Positions 27,249 to 35,869 of a DNA stretch of 64,000 nucleotides are shown piece by piece (positions within the stretch are counted from its first letter, which is position 1; each line of letters begins with the position of its first letter). The notes beneath the pieces were generated by a model, which did no database searches, was not told the DNA's origin, and saw only the letters and a list, made by a program, of their open reading frames with translations. The stretch is taken from NCBI RefSeq assembly GCF_003850565.1, contig NZ_CP027706.1, positions 5,828,001 to 5,892,000 on the forward strand. Direction: 5' to 3'. Origin of the DNA: Pseudomonas sessilinigenes (GTDB taxonomy: Bacteria; Pseudomonadota; Gammaproteobacteria; Pseudomonadales; Pseudomonadaceae). Position numbers and translations under genes: made by a program.

Positions 27249-27590
27249 GGTGTGCTGAATGGCTCCCGGTGGCTGACCATTGATGCGCTTGAGGACCTTG
27301 CTGTGCCCCCAGCTCGGCCACGGTCCATTCCCGACCTGGCTGGAGATGCAACGCCAGGTGCGGGCCACGCAAGGCGCCCGTGGGCATGCTGACCTGGGTC
27401 TTCCAGGGGCTCACACTGGCGCGCATGGCGCCACGCAAGATGCGCCCACACGGCACCGGAGTGGACGGGCTCCAGCGCCCGGGAATCGCCATCGGCCTGT
27501 GCGGCTGCATGCTTGTCCAAATCAGCCAAGTTGCCGCGACATGGCGCGGCCACAGGCCCGCTACTGCAAAGTTGAACGAACGGAAACTGA
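27249..27590. other. Intergenic region, no gene supported
   Basis: 342 bases of high GC open in several frames on both strands, but none gives a recognisable protein or good start. It may hold a decayed gene. Confidence 0.4.
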
Positions 27591-28697
27591 TCAGGAGCGG
27601 GTTTGCCCATGCACCGCCCGCAGGAAATCGGCCGCCAGGTGGTGCGCCCATGAACGCGCCGTAAAGCCTGCGAGATAAGCACAGTGGCTGCCTCTGCGGG
27701 TAACGGCCAACAACGTCCTGGGCATGCGTGACAGGGCGTTCTGGTGATCGCGCACGTTGCCCAGGACGCAGACCGGATCATCCTCGGCATTGAGCACCAG
27801 CAGCGGGATGGTCACGGTCTCCATCACCAGCATCGGGTTGCAAGCCTCGAGAAAGGCTTGCTGGGTGGGGTAACCCGCGCACTCGTACAGGTGCCGGTGG
27901 AATTCATCCAGGCTCTGCGCGCCCTCCAGGGCTGCCAGGCTGGGCAAGTGCGCCAGTGCCTGGCGATTGGGGGACACGAACTGGCGCACCAGTTTCCTGG
28001 CCATCAAACGGGTATAGGGCGCACGTGCACGGCCAAAGGCGACGCGGATGTCGTAGCCCGGGCAATAGGCAAAGGCACCCCGCAGCGGCGTATCGGCGCC
28101 CTGCTCGCCCAGGTAGCGAATCAGCAAGCCGGTGCCGGCGGAAATGCCGGCGGCGTAAAGCGCCGATTGCGGGTAGCGCTCGGCGATCAACTGCAGTTGT
28201 TCGCGCAGATCGGCGGTATCGCCCATGGTGTTGAAACGCGGGCTGGTCAGCGGCAACTGGCCGTGGCCGCGCCGCTCGCACAGCACCACGCGCCAGCCAG
28301 TGAGCCGCTGAAGATCACGGACGAAGCCACGCATGCTATGTGGCGAGCCGGTGATGGTATGCAACACCACCAAGGTCGGGACCTGCTCCGACAAATCGCT
28401 GCCAAGCCAATGCAGTGCGGTAGTGCCGCCATCGGCCATGCGCAAGGTATCGACATGGTCGTAGCTCAGGCGCGCAGCCAGGACCTTCTTCAACCCCAGC
28501 CCGAGCAGCTGCAGGTGGCCGTTGAACAACCAGGGCGTGGCCCAGAAGCGTCGGGTCAAGCGCGGTACTCGGGCAATCAGCGCTTGGTTCTGCGGGTTGG
28601 GCTGATAGATCAACTGTGGCCTGCGTGCGGCCGTGAACAGATAGTACGCACCCAGCACTACCGCCAGCACGGCACAGGCGCTGATCCAAATCGACAT
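27591..28697 (-). CDS. Membrane-anchored alpha/beta hydrolase, YheT/ABHD-like
   Basis: 368 residues. One N-terminal transmembrane helix (about 3-25, ISACAVLAVVLGAYYLF), then the hydrolase domain with nucleophile in AAGISAGTGLLIRYLGE (G-I-S-A-G), Asp in LNAEDDPVC and His in RRGSHCAYL. The conserved WLFNGHLQ start of the domain is typical of the YheT/UPF0017 branch of lipid esterases. ATG at 28697 has GAGGGA upstream. It is the last gene of a minus-strand operon with three SDRs and another hydrolase, suggesting action on a hydrophobic ester. Confidence 0.85.
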   Translation of the reverse strand: MSIWISACAVLAVVLGAYYLFTAARRPQLIYQPNPQNQALIARVPRLTRRFWATPWLFNGHLQLLGLGLKKVLAARLSYDHVDTLRMADGGTTALHWLGSDLSEQVPTLVVLHTITGSPHSMRGFVRDLQRLTGWRVVLCERRGHGQLPLTSPRFNTMGDTADLREQLQLIAERYPQSALYAAGISAGTGLLIRYLGEQGADTPLRGAFAYCPGYDIRVAFGRARAPYTRLMARKLVRQFVSPNRQALAHLPSLAALEGAQSLDEFHRHLYECAGYPTQQAFLEACNPMLVMETVTIPLLVLNAEDDPVCVLGNVRDHQNALSRMPRTLLAVTRRGSHCAYLAGFTARSWAHHLAADFLRAVHGQTRS

Positions 28698-28779
28698 CCA
28701 GAGTCCCTCGATCAAAATGTGCAACACGGGTTCAGGTCGCTACGCTGGCCAAGACCCGGCCCCACGTCAATACCTGGCT

Positions 28780-29646
28780 TCAGCCCTGGGGCCGATTGCG
28801 CACCACCTCTTGCTCCAGTTGCTGGAGCAAGCGCTGCAGGCGAGGCTCGCGCGCAACATGCCAATCCGTGAACACATTGAAGATACCGCGCATGACCGAG
28901 ATGGGCGCCCAGCGAAAAGGCGCGGTGATGCGCGGCTGGCGCTTGCGCAAGCCCCGCACCACGCCACGACCGATCACTTCCGGTCCCACCGGCTGGTTCA
29001 AGAACGGCGGAACCCCGATTTCGTTCATCTTGGTGGCGATGGCGTTGCCACCGAAGGCAACCTTGGCGATGGCCGTATTCACCCACCCCGGATAAAGCAC
29101 GCTGGCAGTGGCGCCGGTACTGCCCAGCTCGGCGCGCAGCGAGCGGGTCATCGACTCCACCGCGGCCTTGGACAAGGCGTAGGGCGCATTGGCCATGCCA
29201 TTGAGGTAGGCGTAGGTAGACGAAGTGACCAGGATCTGCCCACGGTTGCGCACGACTTCCGGCAAGGCCGCACGCACCGTATGCCACACGCCGAACAGGT
29301 CCACTTCGACGATGCTCCGGAACTCGTCCTCATCGCAGGTACGCAAGGTCGCCGGCGTGCCCTTCCAGGAAATGCCGGCATTGGCGAAGGCCACGTCCAG
29401 ATGGCCAAAGCGTTCCACTGCCAGGTGCACCACCTGCCTGGACGCCGCGCTGTCGGTCACGTCCAACTCCAGTGCCAGCACCCGTTGGGCATCGAACTCC
29501 TGGGCCAATTGGTCCACCGCCTCCTGCCGGGTATCGGTCAGCACCAGGTTGGCGCCGTGCACATACAGCTCCCGGGCGGTGGCGGAGCCGATGCCGCCGG
29601 CCGCACCGGTGATCAGGACAACTTTGCCGTGAAGGTCGTAGTTCAT
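28780..29646 (-). CDS. Short-chain dehydrogenase/reductase (SDR 1)
   Basis: 288 residues. The cofactor glycine motif is GAAGGIG (about 14-20), the NAG motif is FANAGIS, and Ser plus YALSK supply the catalytic Ser-Tyr-Lys. ASP-type specificity at the end of strand 2 (LTDTRQ) suggests NAD. A C-terminal extension of about 40 residues includes RITAPFRWAP, typical of membrane-associated classical SDRs acting on lipophilic substrates. It is divergent in sequence from SDRs 2 and 3 in the same operon. Confidence 0.9.
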   Translation of the reverse strand: MNYDLHGKVVLITGAAGGIGSATARELYVHGANLVLTDTRQEAVDQLAQEFDAQRVLALELDVTDSAASRQVVHLAVERFGHLDVAFANAGISWKGTPATLRTCDEDEFRSIVEVDLFGVWHTVRAALPEVVRNRGQILVTSSTYAYLNGMANAPYALSKAAVESMTRSLRAELGSTGATASVLYPGWVNTAIAKVAFGGNAIATKMNEIGVPPFLNQPVGPEVIGRGVVRGLRKRQPRITAPFRWAPISVMRGIFNVFTDWHVAREPRLQRLLQQLEQEVVRNRPQG

Positions 29647-29745
29647 GCTGTCTGTCTCTTGTTGTTGGGTCGGGAAATGGCCGCACCGCCTTATTTACGC
29701 CGCCATCGAGCTCATGGCCCACGGGACAGCGCCGGCCGGCGATGC

Positions 29746-30585
29746 TCAGGGGGCCTTGCGGGTGTTCGTGAGTCGTACCGCCTCAGCCACCTTGCTGGGC
29801 TCGAAGCCGATCCGCTCGATCAAGCGCCGCAGCAGACCGCATGCTTTGGCCACCATGCCGTTGCTGCTCGGCACCGTGACCAGGTCGCGCCGACGCTCGA
29901 TGCAGTCGACGAGAGAGGCAACCACCTGGTCCAACGCCACGAACTTCCAGATACCCCGGTGGTTGTTCCACACCAGGGCGCTGCACGGATGGTCGATGAC
30001 CGCCTCCATCATCGGCGTCTGGAAGAACGTTGGATGGAAGCTCCCCACCCCGACGCCCTGGGGCTTGAGTTCCAGGCGAATGCTGTCGCACAGGGCCCAG
30101 ACCCCAGCCTTGCTGGCGGTGTAGTGCGCGTTCAGGGGCGAATGCACGAACGCCGCCATCGAGGAGATGGCCAGCAGGTAACCCTGGCGCGCCTTGACAT
30201 ACGGCAGAGCGGCACGAAAGGTGCGCCAGACGCCACTGAGGTTGATATCGACAACCCGGTCAAAGGCGGCGGGCTCCATGGACTCCAGCGATTCGGGAGA
30301 GCCGATGCCCGCCCCGGCGATCACCACATCGATGCCGCCAAAATGCCCTGCCGCGTCCTTGAGCGCCGCCTCCAGGCTCTGCAGCGATCGCACATCGGCC
30401 ACCCACGCAGCAGCAACACCAGGACCGCCCAGCTCGACTGCCAGGGCATTGAGGCTGTCGCGGTCCAGGTCCAACAGGACCAGCTTGGCCCCCTTCCCGC
30501 GCAGCGCGACGGCAGCGGCCCTGCCAAGGCCGCCTGTGGCGCCGGTGATGGCGATGACGCGATCGCTGAGTACGTAGTGGGTCAT
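29746..30585 (-). CDS. Short-chain dehydrogenase/reductase (SDR 2)
   Basis: 279 residues. GATGGLG at about 12-18, DLD at the end of strand 2 indicating NAD, and the active-site Ser with YTASK. It is a close paralogue of SDR 3 (31715-32557): they share RVIAITGATGGLGRAAA, ISSMAAFVHSPLNAHY-type and GLLRR-x-IERIGF segments. The start at 30585 has AGGAAA upstream. Likely acts as an alcohol or hydroxyacyl dehydrogenase in the pathway. Confidence 0.92.
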   Translation of the reverse strand: MTHYVLSDRVIAITGATGGLGRAAAVALRGKGAKLVLLDLDRDSLNALAVELGGPGVAAAWVADVRSLQSLEAALKDAAGHFGGIDVVIAGAGIGSPESLESMEPAAFDRVVDINLSGVWRTFRAALPYVKARQGYLLAISSMAAFVHSPLNAHYTASKAGVWALCDSIRLELKPQGVGVGSFHPTFFQTPMMEAVIDHPCSALVWNNHRGIWKFVALDQVVASLVDCIERRRDLVTVPSSNGMVAKACGLLRRLIERIGFEPSKVAEAVRLTNTRKAP

Positions 30586-30632
30586 GGTTGCTTTCCTAGC
30601 GAGTCTTGGATGCAGGGAGTGCACAGGCCGCG

Positions 30633-31577
30633 TTATCCGCGGGAGCGCCGCTCAGGCTCATTCTTCTTTTGCGCCACCGGGACCGTGCGAAGGAGGAAGT
30701 CGACCTGGTCGGCCACCACTTCCTCGAACGGCTTGCCGACGTAGATCGCGAAGTGGCCGTAGGGATAACGCTTGATCTCGTGATGCGGAGCGCGCCCGGC
30801 GTGTCGCAGGGTCGCTTTGGCCGGAGCCACGCTATCGGGGTCGCAAACGCTGAACAGCACGGGCACTTGAATCCCGGGAGTCCGGCGCCCGGGGTAGTAG
30901 CGGATGATGTCCAGGGCGAAGCGTGCGGCGATTTCGTTGCGATTGCTGGCACCGGGTGCGATCAGCCCGTGGTACCCGCCCCAGCTATCGGGCGAAGTCA
31001 TGAACGCCGTTTCACCCGGCTGGCCGGCGAGCGCGGCCATGACCGGCTTGGCACCGAGCATCGCGCCGAGGCGGTCCAGCACCGCCAGCGCGGTGAGCTT
31101 GATAGACACCAGTGGCTGGGTGACGAGACTGGAGGCCAGGCCATCGGTGAAGGGGCACTGGGAAATCACCGCGGCCACCTGCGGATCCTCGGCGGCGATC
31201 GTCAGTACGTGCCCGCCGCCAAAGGAGGTGCCCCAGATCGCCACACGTTCCGGGTCCACCTGCGCAAGGCTTCGGGCATGGGCAAGCGCTGCATGCCAAT
31301 CCTCCAGCTGGCGCTTGATGTCCAGCAATTGACGGGGTTCGCCATCGCTGTCGCCAAAGTGGCGGTAATCAAAGGCCAGGCAGGCGTACCCGGCCGCCAC
31401 GAAACGTTGGGCAAAGGCCGGAATACGCATTCCCCGGGTGCCGCCCAGCCCGTGGGCCATCACCACCACAGGAAACGGCCCGGCACCTGCCGGCTGATAG
31501 AAGTCGGCTACACAGCGAGTGGCATTGGAGTAAAAGTGCAGCGTTGTCGAGACCGGGAATTCACTGATATCGCTCAT
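30633..31577 (-). CDS. Alpha/beta hydrolase, dipeptidyl-peptidase/dienelactone-like
   Basis: 314 residues. HGLGGTRG gives the oxyanion loop, WGTSFGGGH the serine nucleophile elbow, and SVCDPDSVAP with KRYPYGHFAIY the acid and His. Resembles the YcjY/FrsA-like fold (PSD C-terminal). It lies between the paralogous SDRs 3 and 2, and a copy of the TTGACGC element stands about 60 bases upstream. Substrate probably a hydrophobic ester or diketone (inference). Confidence 0.87.
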   Translation of the reverse strand: MSDISEFPVSTTLHFYSNATRCVADFYQPAGAGPFPVVVMAHGLGGTRGMRIPAFAQRFVAAGYACLAFDYRHFGDSDGEPRQLLDIKRQLEDWHAALAHARSLAQVDPERVAIWGTSFGGGHVLTIAAEDPQVAAVISQCPFTDGLASSLVTQPLVSIKLTALAVLDRLGAMLGAKPVMAALAGQPGETAFMTSPDSWGGYHGLIAPGASNRNEIAARFALDIIRYYPGRRTPGIQVPVLFSVCDPDSVAPAKATLRHAGRAPHHEIKRYPYGHFAIYVGKPFEEVVADQVDFLLRTVPVAQKKNEPERRSRG

Positions 31578-31636
31578 GGTTCGCTTCCGTTGGAATAGCT
31601 GGCGTGATTGCATTGTTGGCAAGGTAAGCCGGCCCT

Positions 31637-31681
31637 GCTTGACGCTATCCGCCGGGCCGCTTATCAGTTCACGCCAACAAC
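31637..31681 (-). promoter_or_regulatory. TTGACGC element, copy 2 (upstream of the hydrolase)
   Basis: TTGACGCTATCCGCCG starting at 31639 aligns base for base with the element at 32669 in front of SDR 3. Both continue to a TT-x2-CA block and end CGCCAA(A)CAAC. Read on the + strand with the target gene on the minus strand. Probable AraC-type activator site. Confidence 0.6.
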
Positions 31682-31714
31682 ACAGTGGGCTGCAAAGCAG
31701 CAGGCACGTGGGGT

Positions 31715-32557
31715 TTAGCCTGCCTCCTGGGGATTGGCCTGCTCTCTAACAGCCTTGGCGACGCGGTCAGTGTCGAAGCCAATGCGCTCGATAATCCGCC
31801 GTAGCAGTCCGGGGGCCTTGGCCACCAGGCTGTTGCTACCCGGCACGGTGACCGTGTCGCGCCGGCGCTCGATGCAATCGACCAGGGCCGCGACCACCTG
31901 CTCCAGCGCCACGAATTTCCAGAGCCCCTGGTGGTTGTTCCAGACCAGCGCACTGCAAGGCCCCTGGAGCGCGGCATCCATCATGGGCGTCATGAAGAAC
32001 GTCGGGTGAAGAGAGCCGACCCCTACCCGAAACTGCGCCAACTCCAGGCGAATGCTGTCGCACATGGCCCAGACGCCAGCCTTGCTGGCGCAGTAATGGG
32101 CGTTCAGCGGCGAGTGGACGAAGGCGGCCATGGACGAGACGGCAAGTAGATAGCCCTGGCGCCTCTTCACATGGGGCAGCGCCGCGCGAAAGGTCCGCCA
32201 CACGCCGTTGAGGTTGATATCGATGGTCCGTTCGAAAACCTCCGGGCTCATGGACTCCATGCTTTCCTGGGTGGCCACGCCGGCGGCCGCCACCACCACG
32301 TCGATCCCGCCGAAGTGCTGCGCAGCGGCCGCCAGGGCCGTCTCCAGGCTATCCAGCGAGCGCACGTTGGCGACCCAGCCCGCCACCTCATCGGGTTGAC
32401 CCAAGGTAGCGGCCTGTTGATCCAGCCCCTCAAGGTCCAGGTCCAGCAAGGCCAGTTTGGCCCCCCTGCCCCGCAGCGCCTGGGCCGCCGCTCTGCCCAG
32501 CCCTCCAGTGGCGCCGGTTATGGCGATCACGCGGCCTTTGAGGTCGTAGTTGTTCAT
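31715..32557 (-). CDS. Short-chain dehydrogenase/reductase (SDR 3)
   Basis: 280 residues and the first gene of the minus-strand block. GATGGLG, LDLD after strand 2, and YCASK catalytic motif. Close paralogue of SDR 2, differing mainly in residues lining the late substrate loop, so the two may handle successive or stereoisomeric substrates. ATG at 32557 is preceded by AAGGTGC. It diverges from the AraC gene at 32727 across the TTGACGC element. Confidence 0.92.
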   Translation of the reverse strand: MNNYDLKGRVIAITGATGGLGRAAAQALRGRGAKLALLDLDLEGLDQQAATLGQPDEVAGWVANVRSLDSLETALAAAAQHFGGIDVVVAAAGVATQESMESMSPEVFERTIDINLNGVWRTFRAALPHVKRRQGYLLAVSSMAAFVHSPLNAHYCASKAGVWAMCDSIRLELAQFRVGVGSLHPTFFMTPMMDAALQGPCSALVWNNHQGLWKFVALEQVVAALVDCIERRRDTVTVPGSNSLVAKAPGLLRRIIERIGFDTDRVAKAVREQANPQEAG

Positions 32558-32666
32558 GGCAGCACCTTCAGCAAGTCTCAGGGAGGAGTGAGGCAAGGAT
32601 TGGTTCGGGATCGAATGGCGCTGGTGGCAGCGCATAGGGGCATTCTTGACCACTCCCGAAAGAACG

Positions 32667-32712
32667 GCTTGACGCTACCCGTCGCACGGTTTGACACTTT
32701 GCGCCAAACAAC
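32667..32712 (-). promoter_or_regulatory. TTGACGC element, copy 1 (divergent SDR/AraC promoter)
   Basis: TTGACGC at 32669 and TTGACAC at 32691 form a direct repeat spaced 22 bases, two helical turns, as expected for AraC-type binding. The element lies between the divergent SDR 3 and AraC genes, 15 bases from the AraC ATG. Confidence 0.65.
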
Positions 32713-32726
32713 AATTGAGAGCTCGC

Positions 32727-33737
32727 ATGAGCCAGCCCCTGCACCGGCGCGTAGTTCCCGAAACCTACGTGCAACTGCTTTACGACTACCTGAAAGCCCA
32801 CGGACACGATCCGGTTTCAGTGCTCGCAGAACCTTGGCCGCAGCCCGACCCGAACGGCGCTGGAGGCATCGACGTCGAGCATTGGGAACACTTGCTGGCG
32901 ACGGCTGCGCAGCAGTTGGGCGATCCGCTGCTGGGCATCCACCTGGGCCGGACGATCAGCCCTCGACACTTTGGAGTGCTGGGCTCGGTGCTCCTGGCCT
33001 GCAATAACCTCGAGGCGGCCCTGATGCGCCTGGAACGCTACCTGCGCCTGGTGTTCGATGTCCTGCCGATGTACCGCCGTGAAGGACAGGGCTGGGTGGA
33101 AATCGTCTGGGACACCAGCGAGTACCAGCCCGGCCCCTTGGTCAATGAAACGGGGATCGTGGCGATGGTGCAGTTCTGCCGCGACTTGGTCGTTGGCGTG
33201 GTCGATCCGATCCAGATCGACTTCAACCACCTGGGCCCGACCGACCCTTGCCCTTATGAGGAATTCTTTGCCTGCCCGGTACGTTTTGGCCAGGCGCAAG
33301 CGGTGATGCGCTTTGCCCCGGATGTGCTGGCGATGCCGCTGAAAAGCCCTGACCCGGCGCTGATCACTTTGCTGGAACAGCATGCGGATCGGCTCCTGGC
33401 GCAGCTGCCACAACAGGATGAGATGGTGGAGCAGGTACGCAGGAGTATCTCCAGGGAACTGCACGAGGGTGAGCCAAGCATCGAGCGAATCGGGGCCCGG
33501 CTCAGTCTCTCCCCACGCACTCTGCAGCGGCGCCTGCAAGAGACCGGTACCACCTTTCGTGGCGAGCTGAACCTGGTCCGCCATGAACTGGCATTGTCGT
33601 ACCTGCGCGACCCACGCCTGCAGATCGTGGATATCGCCATGCTCCTCGGGTATTCGGAGCACAGCGCCTTCACCCGGGCATTCAAGGAGTGGAGTGGGCA
33701 GACACCGCTCGAAGCCAGGCAGAACCAAAGCCCCTAG
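32727..33737 (+). CDS. AraC family regulator, Arabinose_bd type
   Basis: 336 residues. N-terminal ligand domain (about 10-200) with LLGIHLGRTISPRHFGVLGSVLLACNN, then a C-terminal double helix-turn-helix: IERIGARLSLSPRTLQRRLQETG and IVDIAMLLGYSEHSAFTRAFKEWSGQTP. Similar in layout to the regulator at 10904. ATG at 32727 follows GAGAG. It is divergent from the SDR operon and sits next to the TTGACGC element, so it probably activates that operon and the other two units with the same element. Confidence 0.92.
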   Translation: MSQPLHRRVVPETYVQLLYDYLKAHGHDPVSVLAEPWPQPDPNGAGGIDVEHWEHLLATAAQQLGDPLLGIHLGRTISPRHFGVLGSVLLACNNLEAALMRLERYLRLVFDVLPMYRREGQGWVEIVWDTSEYQPGPLVNETGIVAMVQFCRDLVVGVVDPIQIDFNHLGPTDPCPYEEFFACPVRFGQAQAVMRFAPDVLAMPLKSPDPALITLLEQHADRLLAQLPQQDEMVEQVRRSISRELHEGEPSIERIGARLSLSPRTLQRRLQETGTTFRGELNLVRHELALSYLRDPRLQIVDIAMLLGYSEHSAFTRAFKEWSGQTPLEARQNQSP

Positions 33738-33925
33738 CCAGAGCGCCGGCCCTTGGCTCAAGGCAGGCCAAGCCTTCGCGCCTTGGCCAGGGCCCTTCGC
33801 CTGACGACACAGGCCAGGTATGAAAGACAGGTCCGGGGTGGGTGAAATACCCAGCGACTCATGGACGTACCGATACAGCGCTCACCGGCTATCGAGCACT
33901 TTCATCCTTGGCCCATGCACCAGCA

Positions 33926-33960
33926 GTCGGCACGCTGCCCATTGCGGGCAGCGTGCCGAC
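33926..33960. terminator. 15-bp perfect hairpin between araC and proQ-like genes
   Basis: GTCGGCACGCTGCCC-ATTGC-GGGCAGCGTGCCGAC. It lies between converging genes, 42 bases beyond the ProQ-like stop. No T-run on either side, so termination would rely on the stem alone. The rest of the 264-base gap holds nothing recognisable. Confidence 0.55.
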
Positions 33961-34001
33961 AGGTCAATGCCGTGGCCATGGGAACGAGGCCAAGAGCGGC
34001 T

Positions 34002-34511
34002 TCAGCCCACGACTTGTTCCGTGGCGCCCTCGCTCCCCTGCTCCTGGGGACGCTCCTTGGGCTTGGACTGCTTGCGTCGCGCCTGCCCACGCTGGCGTGA
34101 AGCCTGCTGCCTGGCATGCAGTGCCTGCGAGGCGGTCACGATGCCTGCAGCCTGGCCATTCAGGTCGAGCCGTGGTGCATCCTGGGTCATGCTGGCCCAG
34201 TAACGGCTGCCCTTGCACCAGGTGGCGATACCCAGCTTGAGCTGCTCGCTGGTCAGCCCTAGCAGCTCCAGGTGCTGCTCGGCATCCTTGAAAATGCCTT
34301 CCTTGAGCGGAACCTTGGGCGCCGGATTGACCGGGAAGGCCAAGGGGAAGTGCTTCTGCAATCGCCAGATCGCCTCCACCGCCGGGTCTTGCTCGCGAGG
34401 CTTGGGTTGCGCAGGGGGCTTGCGCTTGCCCTGTTTGGCGCTATCAGTTTTTACCTGCTGTTGTTCAGCCCGCAGGCGGTCACGTAGCTCAGCTAGTTGC
34501 TCAAAACCCAT
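34002..34511 (-). CDS. proQ: ProQ/FinO family RNA chaperone
   Basis: 169 residues. The central ProQ/FinO domain (about 43-120) contains AIWRLQKHFPLAF and GIATWCKGSRYW, the signature of this RNA-binding fold. The flanks are lysine/arginine-rich and disordered (N-terminal KQGKRKPPAQPKP, C-terminal RQRGQARRKQSKPKERP). Family members bind 3' ends of sRNAs and mRNAs and shape their stability. Length and layout match the Pseudomonas ProQ-like proteins rather than the larger E. coli ProQ. Confidence 0.88.
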   Translation of the reverse strand: MGFEQLAELRDRLRAEQQQVKTDSAKQGKRKPPAQPKPREQDPAVEAIWRLQKHFPLAFPVNPAPKVPLKEGIFKDAEQHLELLGLTSEQLKLGIATWCKGSRYWASMTQDAPRLDLNGQAAGIVTASQALHARQQASRQRGQARRKQSKPKERPQEQGSEGATEQVVG

Positions 34512-34638
34512 CGTTCATTTCAGCTTCATGGTTGATTCGTGGCGCAAGGTTACCCCAAGCAGTCGTTTGGAGCAGCCTAATCAAGCAACGAAATCACAAC
34601 AGCACGGCGAGCGGTGGCTGGCCTTGAGGGTTCAGCCC

Positions 34639-35769
34639 TCATTCCCTGAGCTTCTGGGCAACCGCCCGCAGTGGCGAAAGCACCTGCCGTCTGGCCCCGG
34701 CAAGGAGCGACTCCTGCATGAAAAGGGGCAATGCCGGAATACGCTCACCTGGCTGCTTGTAGCTGGGGAACAACCCCAGGGCATGGCCACGCCGGACACC
34801 GGCAGCCTCGGCCGCGCTCCAGAAGCCAGAAGCGACCAACTCGTCGATCTGTGCCCCGCTGCGGGCACCCGAGGCGAAGGGTGTGTCGGTGCCGAACAGC
34901 AATCGATCGGGCTCGAACAACTCGCGCAACGTGGCCATGGCCGGACGCGATACCGATGTGGCGGTATCCAGGTAGAAGCGCCTCAAGTAGGTCAGCACGC
35001 CCTGGGGCGCGGTGTCCCCGTACTCGATCATGGTGTTCGCCAGCGATGCCCGCCAGGCGACATAGGGCAGGAAGCCCCCGGCATGCGCGAGAATCCAGCG
35101 GATCCTGTGGAAACGCTCCATGGTGCCCGACAGGATCAGGTTCAGCCCCGCTCGCGTAACGTCGCAAGGGTATTCGACCACGCTCAGTGGCGTGCCCAGG
35201 CCCAGAGCATCCTTGGCCGGTACATTGGGGTGGACGAAAACGATCGCACTGCGCTGGTTGAGCTCGTGCATCAGTTCCTCGAACAGCGGATCGCCGAGGA
35301 ACTTCCCCTCGTTGCTGGCCATCAGCACCACGCCATCGGCCTGCAAGATATCCAGCGCGTGGATGGCTTCGGCGCAGGCCAGTTCGGTGTAGGGCAATGG
35401 CAGGTGCGCGAAGAACCCGATCCGCCCCTTGTGGCGCTCGGCCAGGGCCCGGGAGAACTCGTTGCTGCCGCGGGAAAAGGCTGCCAGTTCAGTTGCGGCC
35501 AGCTGGATGCCAGGCAGTACTTCAGAGGTGATGGCCGTCTGCACACCCTCCTCCTCCATGGACGCCATGAACGACTCGGGCGACCCATCGGGTAGCTCCA
35601 GCCCGGCCAGCGACCGGGTGTTGTGACGGGCAAGCAGGCCGCGCAAGGCCGGAGACCGGGTATGGCGGTGAATGTCGATGGTGCCCAAGCGTGCATCGCC
35701 AGTGACGAGCGCCTCGCCAGCAACAGCATCGAGGCGCCCCAGCGAATGGCTCTGTGATGTGCTGTTCAT
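34639..35769 (-). CDS. Amidohydrolase family 2 protein, ACMSD-like (paralogue 2)
   Basis: 376 residues. IDIHRHT carries the N-terminal metal HxH, ILAHAGGFLPY the conserved His on strand 6, and LLFGTDTPFA the catalytic Asp. These are the landmarks of the ACMSD/gamma-resorcylate decarboxylase branch, which decarboxylates or hydrolyses aromatic acids with one Zn or Mn. Close paralogue of the adjacent gene; second in the minus-strand pair. Decarboxylase versus hydrolase cannot be decided, but a decarboxylase feeding the meta-cleavage enzymes would fit the context. Confidence 0.87.
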   Translation of the reverse strand: MNSTSQSHSLGRLDAVAGEALVTGDARLGTIDIHRHTRSPALRGLLARHNTRSLAGLELPDGSPESFMASMEEEGVQTAITSEVLPGIQLAATELAAFSRGSNEFSRALAERHKGRIGFFAHLPLPYTELACAEAIHALDILQADGVVLMASNEGKFLGDPLFEELMHELNQRSAIVFVHPNVPAKDALGLGTPLSVVEYPCDVTRAGLNLILSGTMERFHRIRWILAHAGGFLPYVAWRASLANTMIEYGDTAPQGVLTYLRRFYLDTATSVSRPAMATLRELFEPDRLLFGTDTPFASGARSGAQIDELVASGFWSAAEAAGVRRGHALGLFPSYKQPGERIPALPLFMQESLLAGARRQVLSPLRAVAQKLRE

Positions 35770-35869
35770 GTCCGCCGCGAACTCCCTGTCCCCACGAGCG
35801 CGCCAGCACCCACGACCCCTGTAAAACCTTTCATGACCACCTCATGTACTTATAGGTAAACCCTGGAAA

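Noticed and set aside
27158..27790. Open frames on both strands between the LysR and YheT-like genes
   Set aside because: High GC keeps all frames open; none has family content or a good start.
28717..30744. 675-residue plus-strand frame across the SDR operon
   Set aside because: It is the antisense shadow of two well-supported SDR genes and has no protein-family content.
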